This document shows, in pieces, positions 9,370 to 17,795 of a DNA stretch of 64,000 bases. Position 1 is the first letter of the stretch; every line of letters starts with the position of its first letter. The DNA comes from SpSt-333 sp964371615 (GTDB lineage Bacteria > Bacteroidota > Ignavibacteria > UBA10030 > UBA8401), in the NCBI GenBank assembly GCA_964371615.1, contig CAYJMS010000001.1, forward strand, positions 744,001 through 808,000, in the 5' to 3' direction. Made by a program: the position numbers and the translations under genes. Under the pieces are notes generated by a model. The model had not been told where the DNA came from. It made no database searches and saw only the letters and a program-made list of their open reading frames with translations.

Positions 9370-10539
9370 ATGGCAAAATTTCAAGGTGTCGACTATTTTA
9401 ACCTCGACTCACTTCTGTCTGAAGAAGAGATTCTCGTTCGCAATACCGTCCGCGAATTCGTGGACGATCAAGTCATTCCCATCATCGAAAAACACAATCG
9501 CGAAGGTTCCTTCCCGTTCCACCTCGTCAAGGCAATGGCGGACATCGGCTTGTTCGGACCGACACTCCCGGCACAATACGGCTGCGCCGAACTGAACAAC
9601 GTGGCGTACGGATTGATGATGCAGGAGCTCGAACGGGGAGACAGCGGCATTCGGAGTTTTGCGTCGGTGCAGAGCGGACTGGTCATGTATCCGATCTTCA
9701 CCTTCGGCAGCGAAGAGCAGAAAGATTTCTGGCTCCCGAAACTTGCAGCCGGTGAAAAAATCGGCTGCTTCGGATTGACGGAACCGGATTTCGGTTCCAA
9801 TCCCGGCGGGATGATCACCCGTGCGGAAAAAAAGAACGGCGGTTATATCCTGAACGGCGCGAAAATGTGGATCACCAACGGCACGATCGCCGATGTCGCG
9901 GTCGTCTGGGCAAAGCTCGACGGTGTCGTGAAAGGATTTCTGGTCGAAAAAGGAACCAAAGGATATTCCGCACCGGAAATGCACGGCAAACATTCTCTTC
10001 GTGCATCGGTTACGTCAGAACTGGTATTCCAGGATTGCTGGATACCGGAGGCGAACCTGCTTCCGAAAACAGACGGACTCAAATCGCCGCTGATGTGTCT
10101 GAGTCAGGCGCGGTACGGCATCGCATGGGGCGCCATCGGCGCAGCGATGGCTTGTTACGATTCGTCGCTGCAGTATTCAAAATCCAGAATCCAGTTCGGG
10201 AAACCGATCGCCGGATTCCAGATGACACAAGAAAAACTGGTGCATATGGTCACGGAAATCACCAAGGCACAGATGATGTGCCTGCAGCTCGGCAGACTGA
10301 AAGATCAAAACAAAGTGAAGTTTACCCACATTTCGATGGCGAAGAGGAACAATGTTTATCATGCACTCGAGATCGCACGGATGGCGCGCGAGATCCACGG
10401 CGCGAACGGCATTCTCGACGAATATCCGATCATGCGGCACGCGGCGAATCTCGAATCCGTCAAGACATACGAGGGAACGCACGAGATGCACACATTGATC
10501 ATCGGCGAAGACATTACCGGACTGGCGGCATTCGAATAA
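9370..10539 (+). CDS. Glutaryl-CoA dehydrogenase-like acyl-CoA dehydrogenase
   Basis: 389 residues from the ATG at 9370 (the open frame runs further upstream to a TTG, without conserved sequence). It has the acyl-CoA dehydrogenase fold with FAD-binding GCFGLTEPDFGSNPGG and C-terminal catalytic Glu in KTYEGTHEMHTLI. The segments RYGIAWGAIGAA, CLQLGRLKDQ and IHGANGILDEYPIMRHAANLE are those of glutaryl-CoA dehydrogenases rather than general acyl-CoA dehydrogenases. The enzyme oxidises and decarboxylates glutaryl-CoA to crotonyl-CoA in lysine or aromatic breakdown. It is a single gene; electron-transfer flavoprotein genes are not nearby. A non-decarboxylating variant is possible. Confidence 0.85.
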   Translation: MAKFQGVDYFNLDSLLSEEEILVRNTVREFVDDQVIPIIEKHNREGSFPFHLVKAMADIGLFGPTLPAQYGCAELNNVAYGLMMQELERGDSGIRSFASVQSGLVMYPIFTFGSEEQKDFWLPKLAAGEKIGCFGLTEPDFGSNPGGMITRAEKKNGGYILNGAKMWITNGTIADVAVVWAKLDGVVKGFLVEKGTKGYSAPEMHGKHSLRASVTSELVFQDCWIPEANLLPKTDGLKSPLMCLSQARYGIAWGAIGAAMACYDSSLQYSKSRIQFGKPIAGFQMTQEKLVHMVTEITKAQMMCLQLGRLKDQNKVKFTHISMAKRNNVYHALEIARMAREIHGANGILDEYPIMRHAANLESVKTYEGTHEMHTLIIGEDITGLAAFE

Positions 10540-10548
10540 CGGAATCGT

Positions 10549-10749
10549 ATGGGAAAACTGGATGACATACAATCGTTGATCTACGACCTGACAAAGGATG
10601 AACGGGCGCGTCTGCGGGAATGGTTCGATGAGTACGACGGCGACAGTTGGGACGCGCAGTTCGACAACGATGTGAAATCCGGAAAGATCGGATCCCATGC
10701 CGACCGGGCGAAAAAAAGTGCGAACGACGGAAAGTCGAAAGACGTATGA
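10549..10749 (+). CDS. Putative type II antitoxin
   Basis: 66 residues, charged, with an N-terminal helical part (DDIQSLIYDLTKDERARLREW) followed by an Asp-rich WDAQFDNDVKSGKIG and a basic tail. Small proteins with the pattern REWF-x-E-x-D-x-x-x-WD-x-Q-x-x-x-DV-x-x-GK are known partners of ParE/RelE-like toxins. It starts 9 bases after the dehydrogenase stop and its TGA overlaps the toxin ATG (ATGA), which fits an antitoxin-first module. No DNA-binding domain is obvious, so autoregulation is uncertain. Confidence 0.65.
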   Translation: MGKLDDIQSLIYDLTKDERARLREWFDEYDGDSWDAQFDNDVKSGKIGSHADRAKKSANDGKSKDV

Positions 10750-11000
10750 CCCATATCGCGGTGGAACAATTCTGGGAGCAGTATCAAGCGCTTCCGGTCG
10801 CACTGCAGAAACTTACAGACGGCAATTTTGCGATCATCAGAAAGCATCCGAATCATCCGATGCTGCGGCTGCTGCAGGTGGATGAATTCATTTCGATGAG
10901 GATCGGCAGCCGGCACAGGGCTCTGGCGGTTCGGGAAGAGAACAGGACAATCTGGTTTTGGATCGGAACATACAAACAGTACATACAATTGGTTCAATAA
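10746..11000 (+). CDS. Putative ParE/RelE-fold toxin
   Basis: 84 residues from the ATG at 10746; a longer open frame upstream runs antiparallel to antitoxin coding sense and is not used. The C-terminal half, SMRIGSRHRALAVREE then IWFWIGTYKQYIQLV, is the strand-strand pattern of RelE/ParE toxins (R-H-R-A-L, WIGTH/Y-x-x-Y). The target cannot be inferred: RelE members cleave mRNA and ParE members poison gyrase. It is translationally coupled to the preceding antitoxin-like gene and followed by a terminator hairpin. Confidence 0.7.
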   Translation: MTHIAVEQFWEQYQALPVALQKLTDGNFAIIRKHPNHPMLRLLQVDEFISMRIGSRHRALAVREENRTIWFWIGTYKQYIQLVQ

Positions 11001-11035
11001 TTTTCACCACCCCGTCACGACCGGCAGTGTGCGTG

Positions 11036-11068
11036 CGAAGGATGCTCTCTGCATCCTTCGTTTGTTTT
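11036..11068 (+). terminator. Intrinsic terminator just upstream of guaB
   Basis: Perfect 10-bp arms CGAAGGATGC / GCATCCTTCG with a 5-base loop, then TTTGTTTT. It ends the toxin transcript but lies only 17 bases before the guaB ATG, so guaB is either read through it or has a promoter overlapping it. Confidence 0.85.
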
Positions 11069-11085
11069 GAACAGAAAGGTACCGT

Positions 11086-12546
11086 ATGAAACACAAAAAG
11101 ATCATCGGCGAAGCCATCACGTATGACGATGTGCTCCTGATTCCCGGCAAATCGAACATCCTTCCGCGGGAGGTCGATGTCACCACCCGGCTGACAAAAA
11201 ACATCCGGCTTAATATTCCTCTCCTTTCTGCGGCGATGGATACGGTCACCGAGTCTGAAATGGCAATCGGAATCGCCCGCGAAGGGGGCATGGGGATCAT
11301 CCATAAAAACATCAGCATCGAACGACAGGCGGAAGAGGTTGATAAAGTGAAACGGTCCGAGAGCGGAATGATCATGAATCCGGTCACATTGACAGCCGAT
11401 AAGACAGTCGGTGACGTGCTCGATCTGATGACGAAATTCAGCGTTTCCGGCATCCCGATCGTGGAAGGTGGAAAACTGGTCGGCATTCTCACCAACCGAG
11501 ATCTCCGGTTTCAGCCGAACAGAAATCTCAAGGTCGCAGACGTAATGACCAAGGATCATCTCGTCGTTGCACCGGTGGGGACGACATTGGAAGAAGCGGA
11601 AAAGATTCTGCAGAAACATAAAATCGAAAAACTTCCGGTGGTGGACAAAGCGGGAAAACTGAAAGGTCTCATTACATTTAAAGATATCCAGAAAAAGAAA
11701 CGGTTTCCGAACGCGTGCAAAGACAAACACGGCCGTTTGCGTGTCGGTGCGGCGGTCGGCATTGCGGCGGATACAATGGAACGCGTGCAGGCATTGGTCA
11801 GTGCGGGAGTGGACGTTGTGGTGATCGATACCGCGCACGGCCATTCAAAAGGTGTTCTGGAGATGGTAAAAAAAGTGAAATCGAAGTTCGCTATCGAGAT
11901 CATTGCCGGCAATGTCGGCACAAAGGAAGCGACGATCGACATTATTAAAGCAGGCGCGGATTGTGTGAAGGTCGGCATTGGTCCGGGTTCCATCTGCACG
12001 ACGCGAGTTGTTGCCGGTGTCGGTGTTCCGCAGATCACCGCGGTGTTGGAATGTGCCGCAGCGGCGCGTAAGTACAATATTCCCGTCATTGCGGACGGCG
12101 GCATTAAGCAAACGGGCGATATCGCGAAAGCTATCGCGGCAGGAGCGGATTCGGTGATGATCGGCGGATTATTCGCGGGACTGCAGGAAAGCCCCGGTGA
12201 AAAGATTCTCTATGAAGGCCGCACCTACAAGATCTACCGGGGTATGGGATCGATCGATGCGATGCGGGAAGGGAGTAAAGACCGGTATTTCCAGGATGTC
12301 GAAGACGATATCCAAAAACTTGTGCCGGAAGGAATTGAAGGGCGCGTTCCATTTAAAGGGGAACTTCACGCAACGGTGTATCAGATGGTCGGCGGACTTC
12401 GTGCAGCCATGGGATATTGCGGTGCGGAAAACATAAGCGTTATGCAGGATAAGGCGCGGTTCGTACGGATGAGCGATGCCGGCCTGCGCGAAAGTCATCC
12501 GCATGACATTAAGATTACCAAAGAAGCTCCCAATTACCATGGTTGA
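11086..12546 (+). CDS. guaB: Inosine-5'-monophosphate dehydrogenase
   Basis: 486 residues, standard bacterial length. TIM-barrel start TYDDVLLIPGKSN, two CBS domains inserted at about residues 95-205, then the catalytic loop GPGSICTTR with its Cys and the flap-side YRGMGS. The enzyme oxidises IMP to XMP, the committed step of GMP synthesis. The ATG is preceded by AAAGG. It starts a run of plus-strand genes (peptidase, glycosyltransferase, purD), so purine genes are grouped loosely, but the peptidase and glycosyltransferase lie between them. Confidence 0.97.
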   Translation: MKHKKIIGEAITYDDVLLIPGKSNILPREVDVTTRLTKNIRLNIPLLSAAMDTVTESEMAIGIAREGGMGIIHKNISIERQAEEVDKVKRSESGMIMNPVTLTADKTVGDVLDLMTKFSVSGIPIVEGGKLVGILTNRDLRFQPNRNLKVADVMTKDHLVVAPVGTTLEEAEKILQKHKIEKLPVVDKAGKLKGLITFKDIQKKKRFPNACKDKHGRLRVGAAVGIAADTMERVQALVSAGVDVVVIDTAHGHSKGVLEMVKKVKSKFAIEIIAGNVGTKEATIDIIKAGADCVKVGIGPGSICTTRVVAGVGVPQITAVLECAAAARKYNIPVIADGGIKQTGDIAKAIAAGADSVMIGGLFAGLQESPGEKILYEGRTYKIYRGMGSIDAMREGSKDRYFQDVEDDIQKLVPEGIEGRVPFKGELHATVYQMVGGLRAAMGYCGAENISVMQDKARFVRMSDAGLRESHPHDIKITKEAPNYHG

Positions 12547-12561
12547 TCGGCGTCGCCCCAC

Positions 12562-13635
12562 ATGAACTATCAATTGCGAATCGCGGCGCTCCGCACGGAA
12601 TTACGGAAAAAAAAGATTGATGCCTTTCTTATCGTACACCTGCCGAACGTACGGTATCTCACCGGATTTTCCGGATCGAACGCTTTGGTATTCGTTACTC
12701 CTCTGCAAACGTATTTCCTGACTGACTTTCGGTACAAAGATCAAATCGCCGGTGAAGTGACGGCGGATGAAAAGATCGTCGGTCAGGGTCCGCTGATTGA
12801 GATTGCCGCAAAGAAACATATCTTCGGCCTATCCGCAAGCATCGGATATGAAAAAAAACATCTTTCAATCGGTCAATTCGAGGAATTCACAAAAGCAATC
12901 GGCGGTAAGAGACTGACTGCTACAGAGAATATCGTTGAGGATCTTCGGGGTGTGAAAGACGAGTCTGAACTGGAGCAGATCGCAAAGGCCGTCGAGATTA
13001 CCGATGCCGTGTTCCAAAAAATTCTTGGCATCGTAAAACCGGGAATCCGGGAATTGGATGTCTCGGCTGAGATTTCGTATCTCCACAAGAAATTCGGGGC
13101 GGAAAAGGATGCATTCGATACGATCGTTGCAAGCGGTGTGCGCGGAGCGCTGCCGCATGGCGCCGCATCCGGCAAGAAGATTGTCAAGGGAGAATTTGTC
13201 ACGCTCGATTTCGGCTGCATCGTCAATGGTTATCATTCTGACATGACCAGGACGGTGTGCATCGGACAGCCGACGGCAGAAATGAAGAAAGTGTATACAA
13301 TTGTATCCGAGGCGCAGCGCAAAGGTGTCGATGCCGTCGCTGCCGGCATTCCTGCAAAGGACGTGGATGCCATAGCGCGCGGGCATATTACTAAAAAAGG
13401 TTACGGTGCGTATTTCGGACACTCGCTCGGACATGGCGTCGGTTTGGAAATTCACGAAATTCTGCGTTTAGCATCAACATATAAAAAAAAATTACGTCGT
13501 GGAAACGTTGTTACCGTCGAACCGGGAATTTATCTGCCGGGAAAATTCGGCGTACGGATCGAAGATATGGCGGTTGTTCGGGAGAACGGCTGCGAAATCC
13601 TTACGGTGTCGCCCAAGGAATTGATTATTCTGTAA
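12562..13635 (+). CDS. M24B metallopeptidase (Xaa-Pro peptidase)
   Basis: 357 residues. The N-terminal creatinase-like domain holds LPNVRYLTGFSGSNA. The C-terminal pita-bread domain carries the five metal ligands: Asp in LDFGCIVNGYHSDMTRT (two), His in GHSLGHGVGLEIHE, Glu in VEPGIYLPG and Glu in VRIEDMAVV. It removes N-terminal residues before proline or cleaves X-Pro dipeptides, in the cytoplasm. It begins 15 bases after guaB and ends directly at the next ATG, so it is likely co-transcribed. Whether it is an aminopeptidase P or a prolidase cannot be decided. Confidence 0.9.
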   Translation: MNYQLRIAALRTELRKKKIDAFLIVHLPNVRYLTGFSGSNALVFVTPLQTYFLTDFRYKDQIAGEVTADEKIVGQGPLIEIAAKKHIFGLSASIGYEKKHLSIGQFEEFTKAIGGKRLTATENIVEDLRGVKDESELEQIAKAVEITDAVFQKILGIVKPGIRELDVSAEISYLHKKFGAEKDAFDTIVASGVRGALPHGAASGKKIVKGEFVTLDFGCIVNGYHSDMTRTVCIGQPTAEMKKVYTIVSEAQRKGVDAVAAGIPAKDVDAIARGHITKKGYGAYFGHSLGHGVGLEIHEILRLASTYKKKLRRGNVVTVEPGIYLPGKFGVRIEDMAVVRENGCEILTVSPKELIIL

Positions 13636-14904
13636 ATGAAAAAAGTCCTCGTCATTGCATATTATTTCCCGCCGCTCGGCGGAAGCGGCGTTCAGCGAGT
13701 GCTGAAGTTCGTAAAATATCTTCCGCAATTCGGCTGGCAGCCTACCGTGCTGACCGTCGGACCGACAGCGTATTACGCTAAAGATGAATCTCTGCTGAAA
13801 GAGATCGAAGCGCTCAATATAAAAATTGTCCGGACCGGTTCTCTCGATCCGAACGCCCTGGTGCATACGAAAAAAAAGATCGTGAAAATGCCGAAAGAGG
13901 GGACGCGGAAAATCCTGAGTTTTATCAGCGATCTGATATTCATTCCCGACAACAAGATTGGATGGAAACGAAAGGCATTGAAAGCGGCTTCAGAAGTTTT
14001 AAAGAAGGAAAAGTTTGACGTCATCTTTGCGACCGCTCCGCCGGCGACCGATTTTTTGGTCGGTATGGAATTGAAACGGCGGTTCAAAGTTCCGTTGGTG
14101 ATCGACTATCGCGATTCGTGGCTGAAATATCCATTCAAATTCTTTCCGACGGCATTGCACCGGTATATCCATTACCGTCTTGAACGGTCGGTGTTGCGCA
14201 CATCGGATATGGTAGTGACCACCAGCCGCAGGACGAAAGAAGAAATCCTCTTACGGCATAAGTTTCTGACGCATAATGATATCCGTATCATTCCGCACGG
14301 TTTCGATCCGGAGGATATCCGCTTTCCTTCCGAAGACGTGCTGCCGCATATCGAAAAGATGCGCATCACGTATGCCGGTATGTTTTATGCCAACATTACG
14401 CCGGTCTATTTTCTGCAGGCGCTGGCAAAAGTGTATAAGGAACATCCGAATATCCGGGGGAGAATAGAAGCATGCTTCGTCGGTTTATTCCGTCCAGAAT
14501 ACATCAATCTTATCAATTCGTTAGGCCTGCAAAACTCCGTTAATCTGCTTGGATATCTTGAGCACAGGGAATCGGTGAAGTATCTACTTGCATCCGATGT
14601 GCTGTGGGTGATGATGCAGGACGATCTGACGACACCCGGTAAAATATTTGAATATATCGGCGCCCAGAAGAAGATTCTTGCGTGCATACCGAAGGGATAT
14701 ATTGCCTCGCTCATCGAAGAAGCTGGAGGCGTGCGTGTCGATCCGACCTCTGTGGACAAGATTGCGGAGACGATTGTCCTGCTGTATCAGCAGTTCGAAC
14801 GGAACCAGTTGCGCGGCGCCCGTCCGGAAGTGGCGGACAAATACAACCGTATTACGTTGACCGGCGAATTGGCAAAAATCTTCACCCGTTTTCTTGAGGT
14901 ATAA
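13636..14904 (+). CDS. Family 4-like glycosyltransferase
   Basis: 422 residues. The N-terminal half begins KKVLVIAYYFPPLGGSGVQR, the classic donor-independent start of GT4-type enzymes. The C-terminal half has SVNLLGYLEHRESVKYL and TPGKIFEYIGAQKKIL, the nucleotide-sugar-binding region, followed by an Ala-rich tail. The ATG abuts the peptidase stop. Donor and acceptor are unknown. The sugar epimerase two genes on suggests a cell-envelope polysaccharide or lipid-sugar role (inference). Confidence 0.85.
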   Translation: MKKVLVIAYYFPPLGGSGVQRVLKFVKYLPQFGWQPTVLTVGPTAYYAKDESLLKEIEALNIKIVRTGSLDPNALVHTKKKIVKMPKEGTRKILSFISDLIFIPDNKIGWKRKALKAASEVLKKEKFDVIFATAPPATDFLVGMELKRRFKVPLVIDYRDSWLKYPFKFFPTALHRYIHYRLERSVLRTSDMVVTTSRRTKEEILLRHKFLTHNDIRIIPHGFDPEDIRFPSEDVLPHIEKMRITYAGMFYANITPVYFLQALAKVYKEHPNIRGRIEACFVGLFRPEYINLINSLGLQNSVNLLGYLEHRESVKYLLASDVLWVMMQDDLTTPGKIFEYIGAQKKILACIPKGYIASLIEEAGGVRVDPTSVDKIAETIVLLYQQFERNQLRGARPEVADKYNRITLTGELAKIFTRFLEV

Positions 14905-14907
14905 ACT

Positions 14908-16176
14908 ATGAACGTCCTCGTTGTCGGTTCCGGCGGTCGGGAACATGCGATCGTCCATTCGTTAAGGCGAAGTTCCGCAGTGCAGCGAATTTTCTGTGCC
15001 CCGGGGAACGGCGGCATCGGAGAAATCGCCGAATGTATTCCTCTTAAAGCGGAAGACATTTACGGACTGGCGCAGTTTGCCGCAACCAACAAGATCGATC
15101 TGACCGTGGTTGGCAGCGAAGCGCCGCTGGTAAAAGGGATCGTCGATCTGTTCGAAGAACGGGGATTGACGATATTCGGACCGTCGAAAGCGGCGGCGCA
15201 GGTGGAAGGGAGTAAAATCTTCCTGAAACATTTTCTGAATCGGCACAACATTCCCACCGCGCGATACCGGACCTTTAACAGTACGGAGATGGATGCTGCC
15301 CTGCAGTATGTGCAAGACACTGCACCGCCGTATGTGATTAAGACGGACGGTTTGGCTGCCGGAAAAGGAGTAGCGATCTGCAATTCGCGGGATGAAGCAA
15401 TGCAGTCTCTTCGCGAATATTTTGAGACAAAGATCTTTGGCGACGCCGGAAGCAATATCGTTATAGAAGAGTTCATGGAGGGAGAGGAAGCCTCTGTTTT
15501 TGCGATGTGCGACGGTGATCGGTATGTTTTCCTTTCCGCCGCGCAGGATCACAAACGAATTGGAGACGGCGATACAGGAAAAAATACAGGCGGTATGGGT
15601 GCCTATGCTCCCGCACCGATCGTATCCAAAGAGATTATGAACCGGGTTGAAATGGAGATTATTCGTCCCACGCTGGCAGGAATGAAAGACGAGGGATATC
15701 CCTACAAAGGTTGCTTGTATGTGGGAATAATGATTACCGCCGAAGGACCAAAGGTGGTGGAATATAATTGCCGGCTTGGTGATCCCGAAACCCAGGCGGT
15801 TTTGCCGCTGATTGAAAGCGATCCGTTTGCGCTTTTTTATGCCTGTGCAAAAGGAACGCTCAATTCATATTCACTCAGGTTGAGACCGGAATCAGCTGTG
15901 TGCATCGTCCTTGCATCACAAGGATATCCCGACCGGTACGATACAGGAAAAGTAATCTCAGGTTTGGAAAATTCCGGCAGAGAATGTATCATATTCCATG
16001 CGGGGACGAAGAAGGAGAACGGACAATTTCTGACGTCGGGCGGACGGGTGCTCGGTGTAACAGCGCTGGGGAATGATTTGAAATCCACGATCAACAAAGC
16101 GTATGATGCTGTTAAGAAGATCGACTATAACGGTATATATTACAGAAATGATATCGGCAAAAAAGGATTGAAGTAA
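14908..16176 (+). CDS. purD: Phosphoribosylamine-glycine ligase
   Basis: 422 residues, the full family length. N-terminal VLVVGSGGREHAIV, ATP-grasp segments YVIKTDGLAAGKGV and GEEASVFAMCDG, the GDGDTGKNTGGMGAYAP signature, and VEYNCRLGDPETQ. The enzyme makes glycinamide ribonucleotide, the second step of purine synthesis. It starts 3 bases after the glycosyltransferase stop. Together with guaB it places purine genes at both ends of one gene run. Confidence 0.97.
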   Translation: MNVLVVGSGGREHAIVHSLRRSSAVQRIFCAPGNGGIGEIAECIPLKAEDIYGLAQFAATNKIDLTVVGSEAPLVKGIVDLFEERGLTIFGPSKAAAQVEGSKIFLKHFLNRHNIPTARYRTFNSTEMDAALQYVQDTAPPYVIKTDGLAAGKGVAICNSRDEAMQSLREYFETKIFGDAGSNIVIEEFMEGEEASVFAMCDGDRYVFLSAAQDHKRIGDGDTGKNTGGMGAYAPAPIVSKEIMNRVEMEIIRPTLAGMKDEGYPYKGCLYVGIMITAEGPKVVEYNCRLGDPETQAVLPLIESDPFALFYACAKGTLNSYSLRLRPESAVCIVLASQGYPDRYDTGKVISGLENSGRECIIFHAGTKKENGQFLTSGGRVLGVTALGNDLKSTINKAYDAVKKIDYNGIYYRNDIGKKGLK

Positions 16177-16198
16177 ATACTTTTTTTATTAGGGCCCA

Positions 16199-16277
16199 TC
16201 TCAAATACAATAACGATGTCATGCCGAGTGCCCGCCGTAGGCGGATGCTCAGTGTGACAATTTTTCAATATTGAGAC
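16199..16277. repeat. Palindromic repeat, MITE-like
   Basis: Between purD and the epimerase gene. TGTCATGCCGAGTGCCCGCC pairs imperfectly with GGCGGATGCTCAGTGTGACA, within short outer repeats TCTCAA and TTGAGAC. The same core (CATGCCGAGCGCCCGCC and TTGAGACC ends) recurs at 28674-28845, so this is a dispersed family. Confidence 0.65.
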
Positions 16278-16296
16278 TACCTCTATAAGGACAACA

Positions 16297-17217
16297 ATGA
16301 ATATACTTGTCACCGGCGGAGCCGGATTCATCGGATCGAATGTCGCAGATGCGTTTATTGCCGAGGGGCATTCCGTCGTCATCATCGATAATTTTTCCAG
16401 CGGCAAAGATGAGAACATGAATCCGAAAGCGAAAGTATACAGGATGGATATTCGTGATACGGCGGTCGAAGCGATATTCCGGGACGAGAGGATTGACGTG
16501 ATGTGCCATCATGCCGCGCAGATGGATGTCAGAAAGTCGGTTGCCGATCCGCAGTTCGACGCATCGGTAAACGTACTCGGTTTTCTCAATCTGATGGAAG
16601 CAGGGCGAAAACATAACCTGAAAAAAGTGATTTTTGCATCCACCGGCGGCGCGATCTACGGCGAACAGGATCATTTTCCCGCTGATGAAAATCATCCCAC
16701 GCGGCCTCTCTCGCCGTATGGAATTACAAAACTGGTCACGGAGAAATATCTCTTTTTCTATAAAGAAGTGTACGGCATCGATCATGTCATCCTGCGTTAC
16801 GCAAATATCTACGGACCGCGTCAGAGCCCGCACGGTGAGGCGGGAGTGGTGGCAATCTTCACATCCAAGATGCTCAAGGGGGAACAGCCGGTGATTAACG
16901 GCGACGGCAAGCAGACACGTGATTATGTCTTTGTCGGCGATGTTGTTAAGGCAAATCTTTTGGCGCTGAAGTATAAAGGATCGACCATGTTCAATATCGG
17001 CACAGGCATAGAAACCGATGTCAATCAGATCTTCCATCATCTGCGTATGCATACCGGATCTGCTTGCAAGGAAGAACATGCACCGGCAAAAGCGGGCGAA
17101 CAAATGAGGAGCGTCATATCGTCCAAAAAAATTCACGAGGAGCTCGGATGGACCCCGTCGATGACGATCGAAGAGGGATTGAAGAAGACGGTGGAGTTTT
17201 TTAGGAATAAAATGTGA
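16297..17217 (+). CDS. NAD-dependent sugar epimerase/dehydratase (GalE-like SDR)
   Basis: 306 residues. Rossmann motif TGGAGFIGSN at the N-terminus, Ser in FASTGGAIYGE, catalytic YGITK (Tyr-x-x-x-Lys), and YANIYGPRQSPHGEAG. C-terminal LGWTPSMTIEEGLKKTV matches nucleotide-sugar epimerases. Likely a UDP-glucose 4-epimerase or related enzyme that supplies sugars for surface glycans; substrate is unproven. It has its own leader after the palindromic repeat, with AAGGA upstream of the ATG. Confidence 0.88.
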   Translation: MNILVTGGAGFIGSNVADAFIAEGHSVVIIDNFSSGKDENMNPKAKVYRMDIRDTAVEAIFRDERIDVMCHHAAQMDVRKSVADPQFDASVNVLGFLNLMEAGRKHNLKKVIFASTGGAIYGEQDHFPADENHPTRPLSPYGITKLVTEKYLFFYKEVYGIDHVILRYANIYGPRQSPHGEAGVVAIFTSKMLKGEQPVINGDGKQTRDYVFVGDVVKANLLALKYKGSTMFNIGTGIETDVNQIFHHLRMHTGSACKEEHAPAKAGEQMRSVISSKKIHEELGWTPSMTIEEGLKKTVEFFRNKM

Positions 17218-17240
17218 TCGAAATATTATCTTGCAAAATT

Positions 17241-17311
17241 CACCCTTCGACGCCCCTTCGTCTCATACCGACAGAAAACATCGGCATTCGCTCAGGGTTG
17301 TTCAGGGTGAA
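17241..17311. repeat. Degenerate palindrome of the CCTTCGA/CTCAGG family
   Basis: CACCCTTCGAC at the left and TTCAGGGTGAA at the right bracket a short inner pair CCGA/TCGG. It resembles the two better-preserved copies at 17329-17382 and 17731-17786. Confidence 0.5.
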
Positions 17312-17328
17312 TAAGTATGGAATTTGTG

Positions 17329-17382
17329 TTCATCCTGAGTAAGTCCCGATCGTTTTTAGATCGGGACGCATCGAAGGATGAA
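17329..17382. repeat. Palindromic repeat left of the GIY-YIG gene
   Basis: TTCATCCTGAG at one end and TCGAAGGATGAA at the other, with a perfect inner stem GTCCCGATC (17343-17351) / GATCGGGAC (17359-17367). It is an inverted copy of the element at 17731-17786. Confidence 0.75.
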
Positions 17383-17417
17383 CTATAGCTCATTTATAAC
17401 GATCGACAGGATCTTAT

Positions 17418-17729
17418 ATTAACAGGGCGTGGGTCTATATTGTTGAATGTTCGGATGCTTCACACTATACCGGATCAACGGTAGATCTTGAACAAAGAAT
17501 GTCAGATCACAATACCGGCAGATTTGAAGGATATACTTCATCACGCTTACCGGTGAAGTTAATCTGGCAATGTGAGTTTTCAGATATTCGTTATGCATTT
17601 GAGTTTGAAAGAAAGATTAAAAAATGGACGCGTGCAAAGAAAGAAGCGTTGATGCGGGATGATTTTAATATGCTCCATTTGCTGTCAAAGTCAACAAGAA
17701 TGAAAAAGAAGAAAAATTTGCACGTTTGA
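17418..17729 (+). CDS. GIY-YIG nuclease-family protein, apparent ATT start
   Basis: From the ATT at 17418, 103 residues read NRAWVYIVECSDASHYTGST, then LEQRMSDHN, then KLIWQCEFSDIRYAFEFERK and IKKWTRAKKEALM. This is the whole small GIY-YIG domain of the YhbQ/UPF0213-like kind (VYIV ... YTG for GIY-YIG, Arg after the helix, Glu in FERKIKKW). An in-frame stop lies at 17397-17399, and no ATG, GTG or TTG occurs before the internal ATG at 17499. Starting there would delete the catalytic motifs. The gene is therefore either translated from ATT or newly inactivated. It is bracketed by palindromic repeats. Confidence 0.7.
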   Translation: MNRAWVYIVECSDASHYTGSTVDLEQRMSDHNTGRFEGYTSSRLPVKLIWQCEFSDIRYAFEFERKIKKWTRAKKEALMRDDFNMLHLLSKSTRMKKKKNLHV

Positions 17730-17730
17730 A

Positions 17731-17786
17731 TCATCCTTCGACGCGCTCGTCCCGATATACATCGGGACTCGCTTGCTCAGGATGAA
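17731..17786. repeat. Palindromic repeat right of the GIY-YIG gene
   Basis: Begins 2 bases after the GIY-YIG stop: TCATCCTTCGA (17731-17741), inner stem GTCCCGAT / ATCGGGAC (17761-17768), and GCTCAGGATGAA (17775-17786). It is opposite in orientation to the copy at 17329-17382. Its AGGA lies about 13 bases before the meaB ATG and may serve as part of that gene's ribosome site. Confidence 0.75.
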
Positions 17787-17795
17787 CACATTAAT

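Noticed and set aside
10888..11844. Minus-strand 318-codon open frame across the toxin and guaB
   Set aside because: Low-complexity antisense shadow crossing two supported genes and a terminator.
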